Shown piece after piece: positions 25,398 through 38,665 of a stretch of 64,000 nt of DNA (position 1 is the stretch's first letter; the number at the start of each line of letters is the position of its first letter). The position numbers and the translations under genes were made by a program. The notes under the pieces are model-generated. The model saw nothing but the letters and a program-made list of their open reading frames with translations. It made no database searches and was not told the origin of the DNA. The stretch is from Phylloscopus collybita (Eukaryota; Chordata; Aves; Passeriformes; Phylloscopidae). The stretch covers positions 14,027,501 through 14,091,500 of the forward strand of contig JAJNNQ010000004.1 in assembly GCA_027886175.1 (NCBI GenBank), read 5' to 3'.

Positions 25398-28300
25398 TGA
25401 AGTTAACTTTCTTCATAGCATTTTCCTACTTTTTCATTTTCTTACTTCTTTCCTTTGCTTTTAAATTTTCTTAAAACATTTATGCTCTTCCAGTTCTCTT
25501 CCCTATCTTGCTCTAGGGGTGAGTGAACAATGAGGTGAGGACTTATCTACCAGCAAGGGCCAACCCAGCACAGTTTGTTGGTAAATATGGATGCTGTTGA
25601 AAGTTGAAAAAACAGTAAACTTCAATTCTTACTAACTGCTACATCCTAACATTCAGAACTTAACCAGATTTCACTTTACCAGATGAACATACCACTGACA
25701 ATTTTTAATTTGTATTTTTTTTAGTATCAGTTATTTGTCAAGGAAATACTGGAAAGGCAAAACTTTATAACTTATCTAGCAAAGCATTTACACACATATT
25801 TCACTCCAAACTTAGCTAGCATTTTCAAAAATAAGATGAGACTTAATGTTTGATTCGATGAGAGTCAGATTGCACATGAAGTTAATGCTATCCTGGACTA
25901 ACACTATGCAGCATGTGTTCTATTCAATTTGTAGATCTAAAAATAAGGAGGCCACTTTAAAGTCCACATACTTACAGCAGTGAAAGGAGAATTTTTAAGA
26001 AACCAGGTTTTATTTAAGCTTAGTTTGATAAAAAGCATAAAAAGAAAATAAAAACATCTCCGTGCAATAACATCCGGTTGTCTGGATTGCAAATGGCTGT
26101 CTGGCTGAGCTCCAGGTCTCGTCTCATTACTCAGTTTCAGCACTGTGGGATAGTTAAAGAGTAGAGCAGAAACAGCTCGTGTTTAAAGTAATGTTGCTTA
26201 TATTGCTGCTTAGCCAAGGAATTAATAGGTGGCCTCTGGGGAGTGTGGTTGGCATCTGGTTCATAGCATGATTGAGGGCGCTGCTGCAGAAGCTAGAATA
26301 AGAACACTAGGTATCTTATTAATAAGTTGCCCTCATGTTCATATTTATTACATACTGTATCTCCTGTCAGAACCATTCTTTGTACACAGAGTCTTTATTT
26401 ATGGTTCAAATTCCTTTTGAATTATTTATCTACAGTGACCAAAGATAAGCACTGAAAGGTAGATGTACCATATAAAAAAATGTTTGTCTGATTGACTGAG
26501 TGAGTCAATATTCATATTTATGTTGTATACATCATCCAAAGCCCCCTCAGGGCTTTTCTGCAATTACAAGAGTAATAAAATATTGCCTTAAAGAGCCAAC
26601 ATAAATTCCAAGTCCTGAATTCATTAGCCTGAGAACTCTGCATCAGCACTCTCCAATTTTAAAAGTGCCGAAGCAAAATCTATTCATGTATCACAAGGGT
26701 AGGAATAGCCAACAGGGATTTTTAAAAATCTGGTGGAAAGATAGTTTGGAAAAGATAGATTTATAGAGAGAAAATAATAATATGATTCTGCTTCAAATTT
26801 AATTTGCTGCAAAAGGAGTATTTTTATGGCTTCATCCTCATCACAATTCCCACTCCTGCCCATGCTGTCACAGCAAGTCACTGGATGTTGTTGCCGCAGC
26901 AACAGCAAATAGGGAGGGAAATCTCCTTTTTGAAAAATTAAGCTTACATTGACAAGGATAATATCAAAATCATTGGTTTGACTCTAATATAACTCTACCA
27001 TTTGTAAATCAACTTCAGTTTCCCTGAAGCTAGTGAAGTTGTGCTGCTCAAAAATTACTCAAAATCAGATCACAGAACCAGAAATTAGATGATGTAAGGA
27101 GTAGAATTAGACCCAGAAAAATCATGTATAATAGTTGAGTAGGTTTTAGCAATGAAAATGGATGCAAAATGATATCTTGAGTTGGTAGTTCAGGTTCAGA
27201 CTCACAGTTTGTGGCTGATCTCATTTTCTTCAGTAGGTCTGCTGGATCTGGAACACTGTCAATCCCTATGGCTGAACTACCTCTCCAGTACACCTGTCCT
27301 TGAGTCTCTGCTTTGTCATCTCAAGTACCAACTTCTTTAGGAGAACAGTGTATAAACAGGATAAAAGTGAGAATCCTCAGACAGGTTATTTCACTGACTG
27401 GCTGGAGAGCTTTTATATTATCAACAAGTGAAGTTGCTGATCTACTGTAACTGCAGGTTTATTTTAATTTTTAGTGTAGTTGCCATCTCTTTTCTCAGCT
27501 CAACGTCTTGGAGCCTTCTTTACATGAAACTTTACTATCCTTTCTCCCCGACATTTATCCTGTCCAATACTGATTTCATTATGTTTATTCTGGCTTTTTG
27601 TGTCATTGGAAGTTGTGTATGGCTTTCAACACATTGCTTTGTGTTGCAGAAGCAGTGAGAGAAGTGTTTGACTAGAGTCAGCCAGAAGTAGAAATATACT
27701 ATAGGCTGGCTCTCATGAACATTTTCTTTTTACACATACATATCATCCTTTGAAACAGCCAGGCTGTGTCTAACATGCCTGCTGGGGCTTATGCAGCCCA
27801 GTGGCATTGCATTTGTAACCAACAAATAGCTGGATTTCAATCAAAATGTCAAGTTGTATACAAACAATTTCAGAGATGCAGGAATAAATTAGGCCAAATA
27901 TCTCAAACAGCTCAAATGTTGGCAGCAAAGGTGATAGAATCAAGGTCCAGTTTGCAAATTAATGAATTAATGAGCATGAACACTCAGCACTGAATATAAA
28001 AGCTGTTTGGTGACCTGAGTTTTGCTGTGGGATTGAGCACCTTTCAAGAATTCACAGTTTTAACCGCATCCTAGCAGTGGGGAGTACATTTTATTGGTCC
28101 CTGTGCCCCATACATAATTTCTTATTCTTAGGTAAGGAGATAGTAAATCCTTGTAATTTTTCTTGTCCATGGTAAGCTATTAGCTACTATCAAGTGACAC
28201 CTAAAGCTGGATATTAAGCTCTTGTATGTCTGCTATTAAAGGTGTCATTCAAGTCATGTGTTGCACTGATAAGTAATGTTAAATTCCCGAGGGTGTGACC

Positions 28301-29323
28301 AGTAGATTGCCATACAAATTTATTTTGAGACCATTATAAATACACTGGAGAAAAATCAAGGTATTACAAGTGATCTGGAACAAAGATAGTAGCATATTTC
28401 CAAACTATATGCAGTATTAAAATCATCGTGTGAAGACCTTGAAGATATTGTTTTCTGATGTCAGGACTTCAAGAGCAATGTTATAGAACATATGCACAAT
28501 GACAGAGTATAGTAGTATAAATGAAGAGTAGAATAACAGTGAAACTTCAAGTAATTTCATGCATACGGGAGAATAAATGAATAATCATTTGCTGATGGTA
28601 AATGTCACAGCTATAATGATTTCTTGGCCAGGAAATGGCTAGTAGGGACATAACTTTTCTGTAACATTACTTTAGGTATCATCTGTAATTTCTTCAAAAA
28701 GCCTAAATGAATTTATTTATACCTAAATGAATTGTCAGCAGTCTTTCATTAAGTATGAATTGTTTTAAAATAATTTCTCTTGTGGAATCTGAAAAACACT
28801 GTAAAGGTTTGATGCCACTTTATTCCAAGACCTGATCCCCCTGAAGTAGCTGTATTTTTTGCCATTAATTTCACTATAACGAGAATCCTGCCAAAATAAG
28901 TCTTCCTGCTGTAGACACAGAGCTGTATATAACCTGGTCTGGAACAAATTTTTTTCCTCCTTTTTCTGTGATCAGTAACCTCCTTATTTTTATTATTCAT
29001 GCTTAATGAATTTTTAAAATGCAGCAATGAAACTACAGACCAAACTTTCAAGTAATGAATAAGCAAAGAAAAATAACAGTGAGATATCTTACAGCAAAAT
29101 AAAAGATGAGCCAATTAATATCCAGAGAAAGGAGAAAATATAATCATCATTTATTATTTTCTACCCTCCACAGAAAGTAGTCTTTTAATAATCAGGATGC
29201 GTTTCTTACTGCAATGCTTCAGCTTAAAATATTTTCCCAGTTTTGATTTAGGATAACAAAAATGTAAAGCAAAATGGTTTTGTGTCCATATGCTCTTTTG
29301 AGATATATAAGAAATTCTTGAAA
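25398..29323. other. 3.9 kb non-coding host DNA
   Basis: No gene or clear transposon seen. The interval 27770-28000 has a relatively even composition and a cluster of TAAT cores near 27957-27974. It could be a conserved non-coding element, but only cross-species alignment can tell. Confidence 0.5.
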
Positions 29324-29976
29324 GTTACTGTCCTGGTTTAGGGCAAGTTTGGGAGGAAACTTCTAAAGGGGTCCCTTGAGAAAGCAGATTCAAGTGGCCC
29401 CTCCCCTAACTGGTTTGGGAAAAGATTTCCTTGGAGAAGAATGGAAAAAACTTGTTTATTTGACAAGCCAAGAGTTCACAAGCATAAAAAATGAATAGTA
29501 TAAAACAACGGAACCTCTCACTGTCCTGAAGAGATGGCAGATTCAGACAGTCCTTGTTGTGGGGTGTAGCTCAGCTCACTCATCTCTCATCAGTCCCTCC
29601 TGCGCTGGAAAATGCCGCATCCTGGGCCCGGTGGGACACAGGTGTGAGCTCCCGGTGTTCTTCGGGCTTTTCAGTCCAGCAGGGCTGATCAGTTCCAAGA
29701 AAAAGAAAAGCCACAGTCTGGGGAGCTTCTCTGCTTCATCTAGCTAAGAAAACCAACTAAAAGCAAAGGAGCTCTCCCCCACTGTCAGTGCTGCAGACAC
29801 CACAGTCCGTGAGAGGGAATGCGGAGGAGCGAGTGCAGTGTCTGAAAACAAACTGCACAACAACTTCTCCCCTTCGCTCTTGGAACCAGTCCTAAAGGTG
29901 CAGAACTTAATATCCAGCATGAACAGAACAGACAACTGGGGATGCAAGCATCATAAAGTCACCCTAGGACAGTTAC
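29324..29976 (+). mobile_element. Solo LTR with 5-bp target duplication
   Basis: The LTR proper is 29329-29971 (643 bp). It starts TGTCCTGG and ends CCTAGGACA, giving the inverted repeat TGTCCT/AGGACA. It is flanked by the exact direct repeat GTTAC (29324-29328 and 29972-29976). A TATAAAA box lies at 29499-29505 on the plus strand; I did not find a clear polyadenylation signal. Its start resembles the right end, read in reverse, of the LTR at 61.9 kb (TGTCATGGTTTAGG), and I know such termini from songbird ERVs. A 5-bp duplication is typical of ERVL-type elements. It is GC-richer than its surroundings. Open frames inside it (29559-29747, 29744-29947) are incidental. Confidence 0.9.
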
Positions 29977-32900
29977 AGAGAGGAAAATTGCAGTTTTCAA
30001 AAATATCAAAACCTTATTAACTTCAGTTATGAGAAGATTTTTAATAAAGAGACTCTAGTATGGTTTATTAAAATGAAGTTTTAGTATTATTTGACAGACA
30101 CACAAACTAGTGTATTTCAGGGTACTTAACAAAAGCACAGAGATATTTCTGTATTCTTATTTGTACCATTTGAGTGGTGTTTAAAATGTGCCTCTGAGAT
30201 ATTCCAGAACTTCCCTGAGGTCAACAGGAATTTTGCTTTTGACTGAATTGTAAAAAAAAAAAAAATTGACATGCAAATCCTTGGGAACTGAAATTTCTAA
30301 ACATTTGATCTAAAACCTGCAAATATATAATTAGTTATATTCATATCTCAATTTTGAAAAATTTGGTAGTTTTTTGTAGATTTGCAGTTAAGAGCTGAAA
30401 AGTTATATTTTTATTAATATTAGTCCATGAAGACAATCGTTCAAGGTTAATATATTGATATTATGAACTCTTAAAGCAAAGAGATTGATTATTTAAAAAG
30501 AAGCAAGAGAAGTGCTAAGGGATTACATTTTTGTGACCTTTTGCTTTAGGGGGATTGATCTTGTAAAATGGAAATGAATTATTTCTCTGCTTTAAAATGT
30601 ACTATTCTAATACTTTCTGACCTTTTTCAAAATTATGGCTCAATGATTATAAATATACTTTCCAGATTGACCAGTAGGAGTTTTTTGAAAAACAAATATG
30701 TAATCTATACTGTGAAGGATCACAATAACCATAGCACAATGTATGTAGTATAACATATAGATACACCTAGTTTTTGTGTTGCTTCTGTAACTGCTGTTTT
30801 AGTTTGAATTGGATATTGATTTACTTGAAATTAAACCAAAAATTCAAAGAGAAACAGGCCTTCTGAAAATTAGAATGAATTGAGATGAAATTGAAATTCC
30901 TATTACAATGCAGAAGTGGTTTAAGGAGCTAAAGCCTCAGAAGATAAGCCAAATAGTATTCATAAAACTTCAGTTTATCATTTTAGACAAGATGAATGGA
31001 CAAAGTGTGGGCTCATGTGCAGAATACCATCGTGGTACTCTGTTGTTTAAAATAGGCAAACCACATCTTATCTTCTCTAGCACTGACAATATTCTGAGCA
31101 GAAATATGGATATCATCATTCACTGAAAATTTAAGCTCATACCTACACATTAAGTTTTAAAAGTAATTATACTTAATTAAATTTCTTCACCCCATATAAT
31201 TATTATGTGGCAAGAAGAACTGCTAGTACACCTATACTGATAGAAGGGATATATGAACATGTTGTGCCCCATTGCTCTGTCACTACAATATTTTCAACAT
31301 TTTGATGGATCTTGTCCTAATCATAACTCCACAAAGTACATTCAAAACAGAGGTTTATCTCAAATCTGAAGTTCACTGTCCTATTTATCACCATGTATTT
31401 TCAGTTATCTCAAAGTAAGTGTCAGAATTATGAGAAGTCTTGGTATATGTTATGGAATATTTCAGGGAAGTTGCAGTTAAATACCTAGTATTGTGTCCTA
31501 CTGGGTGTCATTGGATGGGTGTGTATGTAATGTTTGAGAGAGGTATTGACAAATACTTTGATTCCTGTTAATAAGAGTAGACAGAACTTTTCACATTTAA
31601 ACTTCAACAGTTCACTGCCTTGAGCATAAGCTAATTCGTGTTTCTGAAGCACAGAATAATTTAGCATCTAGTGCTTCTAGTTGTGCCTATCAAGTTCAAT
31701 TTTTGTCTTTTTTAATAATTCGATAAATGTCACTGCTGTCTTTGAATGTCCTTGATCTTTAGCAGCTTTGCTATAGTTGTACAGAGTAGGGACACATTTG
31801 TATGGACAGCACCAAGGGGGCATGTGAGCTGACAGTTTACCCAGTGACAATTCCCTCCGACACATGCAGTGATAAAAGCTGGAAAGGAATTTGGTCATGC
31901 CCTTGGCTCTGAATTGGCTCAGTTCCATTCATATAAATGACTGGTCTGCATCAGTGTGTACAGAGAAGCTTTCTCAATGAACTAGACATAATCTTCCTCA
32001 AATCAAATGAAAAGCCCTAATGAAGGCTTGTGTTGTGCTGCAACCTCTTTTCCCATCTGTGAACATGCTCTGCCTGTAATGGCCCAGCACCCACAGAGTT
32101 GATAGGGATGTTCCATCCTCCTCCAGCTTAGGTGCTAGATCAGTCAGAGACAACTTTGTGTACTTCTCTGCTGTGGTGCATTGGTACACCTGAGAATCAC
32201 ATATATTATATTACCTTAAATCTCTACATTCCACCATGTGCTGAACTCCTCTACTGTGCCACTTTTATACAAGCATTATTACCCTGATTTTGCCCTTGTT
32301 CTTCATATATGTATAAATGAGACTAAAATGAGTCCCAGGGTCTCTGTAGCATACCTTTCTTTTTTATCTGTCATACTTTCTGCTCTTAATTTTAAACATT
32401 TCAAGTGTGGAAAAAGATTAATATGAGGCATATAAATTTGCAGCACAGCATTCTTTTATTCTTTTATTTAAGGAGCACTATACCAGTGCCAACTCATATT
32501 GATTTATAACAGGGACATATTAATCCTTTTATTTTGTATGGATGAGAAACAATGAATAATGTTGTTTTGCACATTTCTAAGATCTAGAAGAGTGATAGAC
32601 AGAGTAACAAATCTTTCATTAATACTACTGACTCTATGTCTCTCCCAGAGAAGGACTTTCCAGTATCTTAGTTTCTTGTAAGAGGAACCACAAAAACATA
32701 CCGTTTATGGTAAATTAATCATAATTAGTTACCATATTTTAATTAGTGTTTTGTTTCAGTAATGTACCTATTATAAGCTGATGGAATTTTAATTCATGTC
32801 TGTAGAAACAGTCGTCTGGTTGGTGGGGGAACACTAAGGTGTGAAAGACCTCTGATGCCTATTCTTATGCTGGTGAGGTTGAAGATTTTTATTGCATTAA

Positions 32901-35900
32901 TATGATGTACATTAGAAAGTCATACCACAAATGAGCATTGATTAGTATTAAAATAATTTTAGTCTGGGGTGAGAGAATAAGGTTATATTTCTTTCTGGTT
33001 TTTTTCAAGTGGACAATGATAAGAGGATTTCCTTAAGTTTTCCAGAAAATATAATGATTTATCTCATTAACTACAATTAAAAAGCTCTAAAGCAATATTC
33101 ATTTGAACATGAATCAGCTGCAGATGAATGACCACTGAGAAGATCCAAACTTTCCTTCTTTTCCGTGTACATCAAATTGCATCTGGCTTCTCCTCAGTAT
33201 AGTTAAAAGACTTCTCCTTGAGTTCTGTATAAACAGCCTCTTAGGGGGTTCTGAAAAATTACAGCCAAAAATAAAAGACTAAATTTTAATTTATTCCCAT
33301 CACTCCATATATTCTCTGGTGTGTGGCATGTGGAATAGCATGTGGTACAGTGCTAATCCAGTGTTGGCAGCACTTCCAGTTACTTAAACATATTTAGAAA
33401 TGTTTCCTGGCGACTAAATTTTTCAAACTCTTTTCCATTAATGGAAAACTATAGTTTGCAGCCTCATTTCACTTTATCTAGCATTGTTTCTCCACAGATA
33501 TTTTATACATGGTGGGAAGAGACTTTTCTACTTATTAAGAAGTGACCATGGTGGTGAAGTCACTGTCTTTTAGGAATCAGCATAGAGAAAAAATGTACCT
33601 TTGCTTGTCTTTGTGGATGCCTACAGATTAGGTTTGATGTTTCTGTCTGGCATGCCATTTGCAATCTGATATTCCATACTGCTGATATCAAGTGCTCTAT
33701 CTGTTACTTATAGGTAATATGACCTTAAAACTGATTTCAGTCTCTTTAAGGTTGTAAATTAGATTGGACTTTTATTTAGGTCAAGTCATGCCACTGAAAG
33801 GATACAAAGATAAGTATTATTGTAGTCAGTTTAGTCTGTATCAGTTTGATTAGCTCCGTCTTTCTCTCTTCTCTGCAATATAATCTAATTTGCATTATAT
33901 ATATGATTCACTTTTTGATCCATGCCTCTCTGATAAGGAGTGAGACATAAATGGTCTGTCATTCTGTATGAACTCTTTTCAAATCTGAGCTATGTACTTT
34001 TCTCAGATGCTCTCCTTCCTACCAACAGTCTTTAGTTATTGATTCTTTTCCTCTGTAGCCATTCACTTCATATAATAAGTGAAAAAAGGATCCATCATTT
34101 CTACTAACTTTTGGGTTCCTTTTCCTTTTTCTTATTTTATTCTTCAAATAAAGTTTTAGAAAGGTGAAATATTGCCATAATTATGAAAGATGTAAGCAAG
34201 GTCCATCCTTTATAAAGGAAGACATTAGTATTTCAGTGCATGAGCATATCCTCTTCATACATAACATCAAATAGACTATATGTCTATTTTTACCAATAAA
34301 CTTGTAGGCATTGCCAATCTCATACTGAATAAGTCCAGAGCCAGCAAAGGAGATGGGTTTGGGTGTGACAGTAGCCACAAAGACAGTAGCCAGCAAAGAA
34401 CTCACAAATCAAAGGAAGGGGCTGCGGGCACAGGTCAGAATGTGGGTTACTATCCTGAGGCAGGGCTGACACCTGGCCAGGCAGTGAGCCTGCAGGGAAG
34501 CCCAGGTGGATAACTATGCACAGACAAGACTAGTGTAAACTATCAGAATACTGTCAGTTTATTTTAGACTACATGCTACCTGTTTTAGACAGTTCTGACA
34601 TGTATGTGTCATGCTGGCATCAAAACCTTTGTTACCTATTGTCAATACATGATATAAGTGTGATACATGATGTTCCCTGTTTGTTAGTCTTATTTTTCTG
34701 AATAAATCCTTTACAAAGGCATTTTAACTCAAGAGTTCACACCATAAATTGTTTATTCTTCTACAACATTAAATTAGTTCTCTGTAGAGGTTTTTCATTT
34801 TGTGTATACTAAGGTCTTCTATCAGCATAGATACATTTCCTATGATATCTACAATAGATACAAAATATTAGTGGTGAATTTTTTCCCCCTTTCTTTGTCA
34901 TTGATCATCTTTGTTAAACTGCACAGTATTTTTCTTTTTTTTTTTTTTTTTTGTTTAAGTAACTGTAATAATTTCCTTGGTCACCTCATTTGTTTCCTTC
35001 ATTCCACTTTTGGATACGAGATTTTTAATTGCGACAGGCAGCATTTGTTCAACAGCATATTTTAAACATACATGTAACTACCAAGAAGTAGAATTACTTG
35101 ATTGGCAGATATGTAAGTTTTCAGGAAACCTTTTCCCTACACAGAAGCTTGTGCAAAATTTTTTCAACCACTTCTATGACTGATTAGTACTTTGAAGATC
35201 TCCAGTGGAGAAAGAGAAGTATTTGACCAGTTAGAAGGACCCATATTGCTGCTGTTTACTGAGGTTTTTTTTAAATAATTACTTTTCTTGTTTCATGTTA
35301 CTACTAGTTCAAAAAGTTTTATTTATCAGTTTTGCTCTTTTGTTACATGGAATCTACAAAATTTTCACGTTAAAACCCAACGAAACACATGAAAAATCAG
35401 AAATGAGAAAGCTCTCTGGTTCAACATGGAAAAGTGGTATATGAGTGTTTTTTTCTGTCTTCTGGAGCTTAGTGTGCTGATTTCAAACACATAGGTAAAA
35501 AAACTAGTCATAATGGGAAGACTGGTGTGTACTGGCATGGATTATGCAAACCACTGCATTCTGATTTTTTCTTTTTCTCAGAATGTTGATGAGTAAATGA
35601 ATAAAAAATAGCCAGAAATTATGTTATGGTTATGCAGATCAAGTTCTCTAAATCAGTAGATTACAGAAAAGCAAGTTTGCTTATAAAAATGCAAAGCATT
35701 TCTTTTTCTTTCTGTGGTAATTTCATTTAGGTATAATATAAAATTATTTTTTTGAAACCTTCCAATTATATGGAAGACATTTGGGATACAAAAAATATTA
35801 AACATGAATCACTTGTTGAAATATTAATCACTGCAGTAAGCCAGAACCAGACTGAACAATAAAATACTGCAGAAATGTTATCAGGATATAGTTTTTAAGA

Positions 35901-38139
35901 TCCTGAAAAAGTACTGGTTTGGGGCTTGGTGTGCTTGCTTTGAAGTACTCTTATTTGAGAAATTTTGCATAGTATTTATACTACATATATCTGTAAATGG
36001 AATCCATTAGGATATGGTGGATCAATTTACAGTGAATCATTTAGGATATATATGTGTTGGCAGATGACTAAGAAAATATCAAAGGTCCATATTGTATTAT
36101 CTCTACTCACACATACTTTTCCATATCCACATGCAAGAGGCTTCACTGAATTTTCTCATGCAACACTGATGTCTTCTCCAAGCTCAAGAGATCTTCTTTA
36201 TATAAGAAACTCTTATATTTTTCAATTACTTTCTGCTTTCATCTTTTGAAGTGCTCACCTTAGAGAGCTGTTCAGTCCATTAGTTTTGATCTGTTAATCC
36301 AGCCAAGGTGCAAGTTCCTAGTGATGAACGTACCTATGGGTATTTTAAAAAATCCTAGTGACAATGTTTAGTGCTTATACTTAGTAGCACAAGGTAAAAT
36401 GGAATAATGCCAGTGATGATGAGAAACCTTGTGGTAACAAAGGAAAAATAAGGAGAAAGATCTGCCTAGAATACTAAGAAATAGGTATAGTAATAAATTA
36501 TTTTTTCCATAAAGGATAAATTGAATGTGTAGCAAAGCATATTTCATCAGTTCTGTCCACTCCCCAGCTAGTAAACATGGTTCCTTGACCATGGCAGATT
36601 TTTGTCTGGGTCAACATGGCACACTGACAAGATTTTAATGGTTTTGGTCAACATACCTCCCCTGGTTTTTAAGCTTTAGCAAAGCAAGTGATCATCTAAA
36701 TGATAAATAATAGCTTTGGTGTGCAGGATACCACTAGGTTAAATCTTTTGATACCATGTCCCAATCCTTCATTCTACAGGCTTTTGCTCAGTGTTTTCCA
36801 GGTGGGCAGATTATGAATTTTCCAACACTATGCTTTACTGTAGCTGTGAAGAAATTTAAAAGAATTATTTGCAAAAAAAGCTGTTTCCATAAAAGCCATT
36901 TAACTAAAGCCGTTTTGAACTCTCTTTGGACTTTAACTTCCCTCCTGCATTGGTATTCTTTTCTCTTAAATGACAAAAAGCCGTCCTTCCCACATGTCAA
37001 AGGTGTGCTGGGTGCTGTGGAGCTTCCCTCACTGTTAGCTCCTTGTTGAACAGAAGTTGACAACAGTGAGTATTGTCATGTTATTGATACTTGTAAGAAG
37101 CTGATTCCTGGAACATTGCTAACATTATTCTTATTCTTAAGGAAATGTAAAAAAATGCCTCTATCATTTCAGTGATGCTCTACAAAACATTGAGTCTTCT
37201 CTATTGATTATTCTGGTTGGAAAGATCTCATTCACGTCTCTCCATGACACTTAAGCCCAGTGATATGGATTTAAAAGGGGCTTTAGAGGAGGGCACTAGA
37301 AAAGCAGACTACAGTGTTGTGGTGCATAAAATAGAGTGGGGACTCTATTCATTACCACATTCCCCTTTTCTTCAGATGATGAGTAAGATACAAAGAGGTA
37401 GAGAGTCACAGTTTTAAGATAAGTGAGTGAAGTCGCAGTGGCAGGTTCACTTCTGTGTGTGCGACAGGACTAAGGCTCTCAGACTGTTGTTGAAGAAAAT
37501 TGGAGCTGGCAGAGCCCTTGCTGAAGTGGGCTGTTGAAAGCCTACTCTTCCATTTTGCAACAAAATTTCCAGAAAAGAGAAGTATGTAATATATTCCTAC
37601 CTCTCATGCCTTCCTCATGGAAACCATAGCTGTAGCTGTTGAGTACTGTAGATAGAGGCCAGAGGAATATCTAAGACTCAGTCTGCTATATTATGGGTAG
37701 CAGGGGAAAAAAAGAAATATTTGGGGCTACATTGCTCTGAAACAGTTTTAAAAAACTGGAGATCTTCTGTAAAAAGTTTGGAATTAATTAGATTTTCTAT
37801 AAAGGCACAGAAATTATCCCCTTTAAAGGTTAATGTAATGCACTATTCATTGTTTTCCTGAACCGGAAATTATTTATTATTTTCTATTAACTGTGTAGTT
37901 TTAAAAGCATTCTGGGAGCAAGTATTGTAACTGCAGTCAGTGAGTTGATAAGATCTATTCAGTGGGTCTTTAAAAGAATTTCCTACTGCATTTTCTAGAT
38001 TGTAATTAGTCTGCACAGATTCAGATAAGGGAGAAACTTCTCTCCGTTCCTGGGTATGTTAAAATATATACTAACTTTTTAATATAAGACTTTTCAGCAA
38101 AGACAATATCCATGCTACCTTGCTATGTGTAGGATATGG
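29977..38139. other. 8.2 kb non-coding host DNA
   Basis: AT-rich, with no exon, RNA gene or named transposon recognised. It contains short homopolymers (A14 at 30252-30265, T18 at 34935-34952). The GC-richer patch at 34400-34510 looks different from its surroundings but was not identified. Confidence 0.5.
34935..34952 (+). repeat. Poly(T) run of 18
   Basis: Uninterrupted T18 inside a longer T-rich stretch (34928-34957). It could be the poly(A) tail of an antisense retrocopy, but nothing recognisable adjoins it. Confidence 0.9.
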
Positions 38140-38665
38140 GCCGACTACTAAAGGCCCAGCTCTCTAGCCTGTTGAGATCCTTCTGAATGGCTTCCTAGCA
38201 TTCTGGGAGATCAGCCATTCCTTCTTGGTCCCCTGGGAGATTCCTGAGGGCTGTCCTTGTCAGTGGCAATCTATGCAAAGAAGCCATTCACAACCTCTAC
38301 CTTATCTGCATCCTCTGTCACCAGGTTACTGCTCCATTTAGTAATGGGCCCACAATTTCCTTGGTTTTCCTTTTGTTATTGATATATTTGAAGAAGCCCT
38401 TCTTGCTATACTTGGCATCTTTGGGCAAATTTAATCCCATTTGTATCTTGGCTTTCCTCATCTCATTTCTTCATAATCTGAGAGCATCTCAATATTCATT
38501 CCAAGTGGGTTATCTGTGATTCCACCTTCTGTGTGTCTTCTGCTTGTGCTTGGGTTTTGACAGAAGTTCACTGTTTACCCACACCAGTGAACTCTCCCCC
38601 CCTTTGCCCAATTTTGTGCTTATTTAGGTGAATTGTTCCTGCGATATCACTGCATTGTCTTATCA
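38140..38665 (-). mobile_element. CR1 LINE ORF2 fragment (linker between endonuclease and RT)
   Basis: Antisense CR1 ORF2 fragment. On the minus strand the 38360-38410 region encodes the 'KKGFF.YI' motif found in avian CR1 between the endonuclease and reverse transcriptase. The neighbouring text at 38330-38350 fits 'GPLL..' and 38480-38600 fits the preceding segment. Frame breaks and stops are frequent. The left 60-100 bases are less certain and may belong to another repeat. No 3' UTR is present. Confidence 0.82.
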
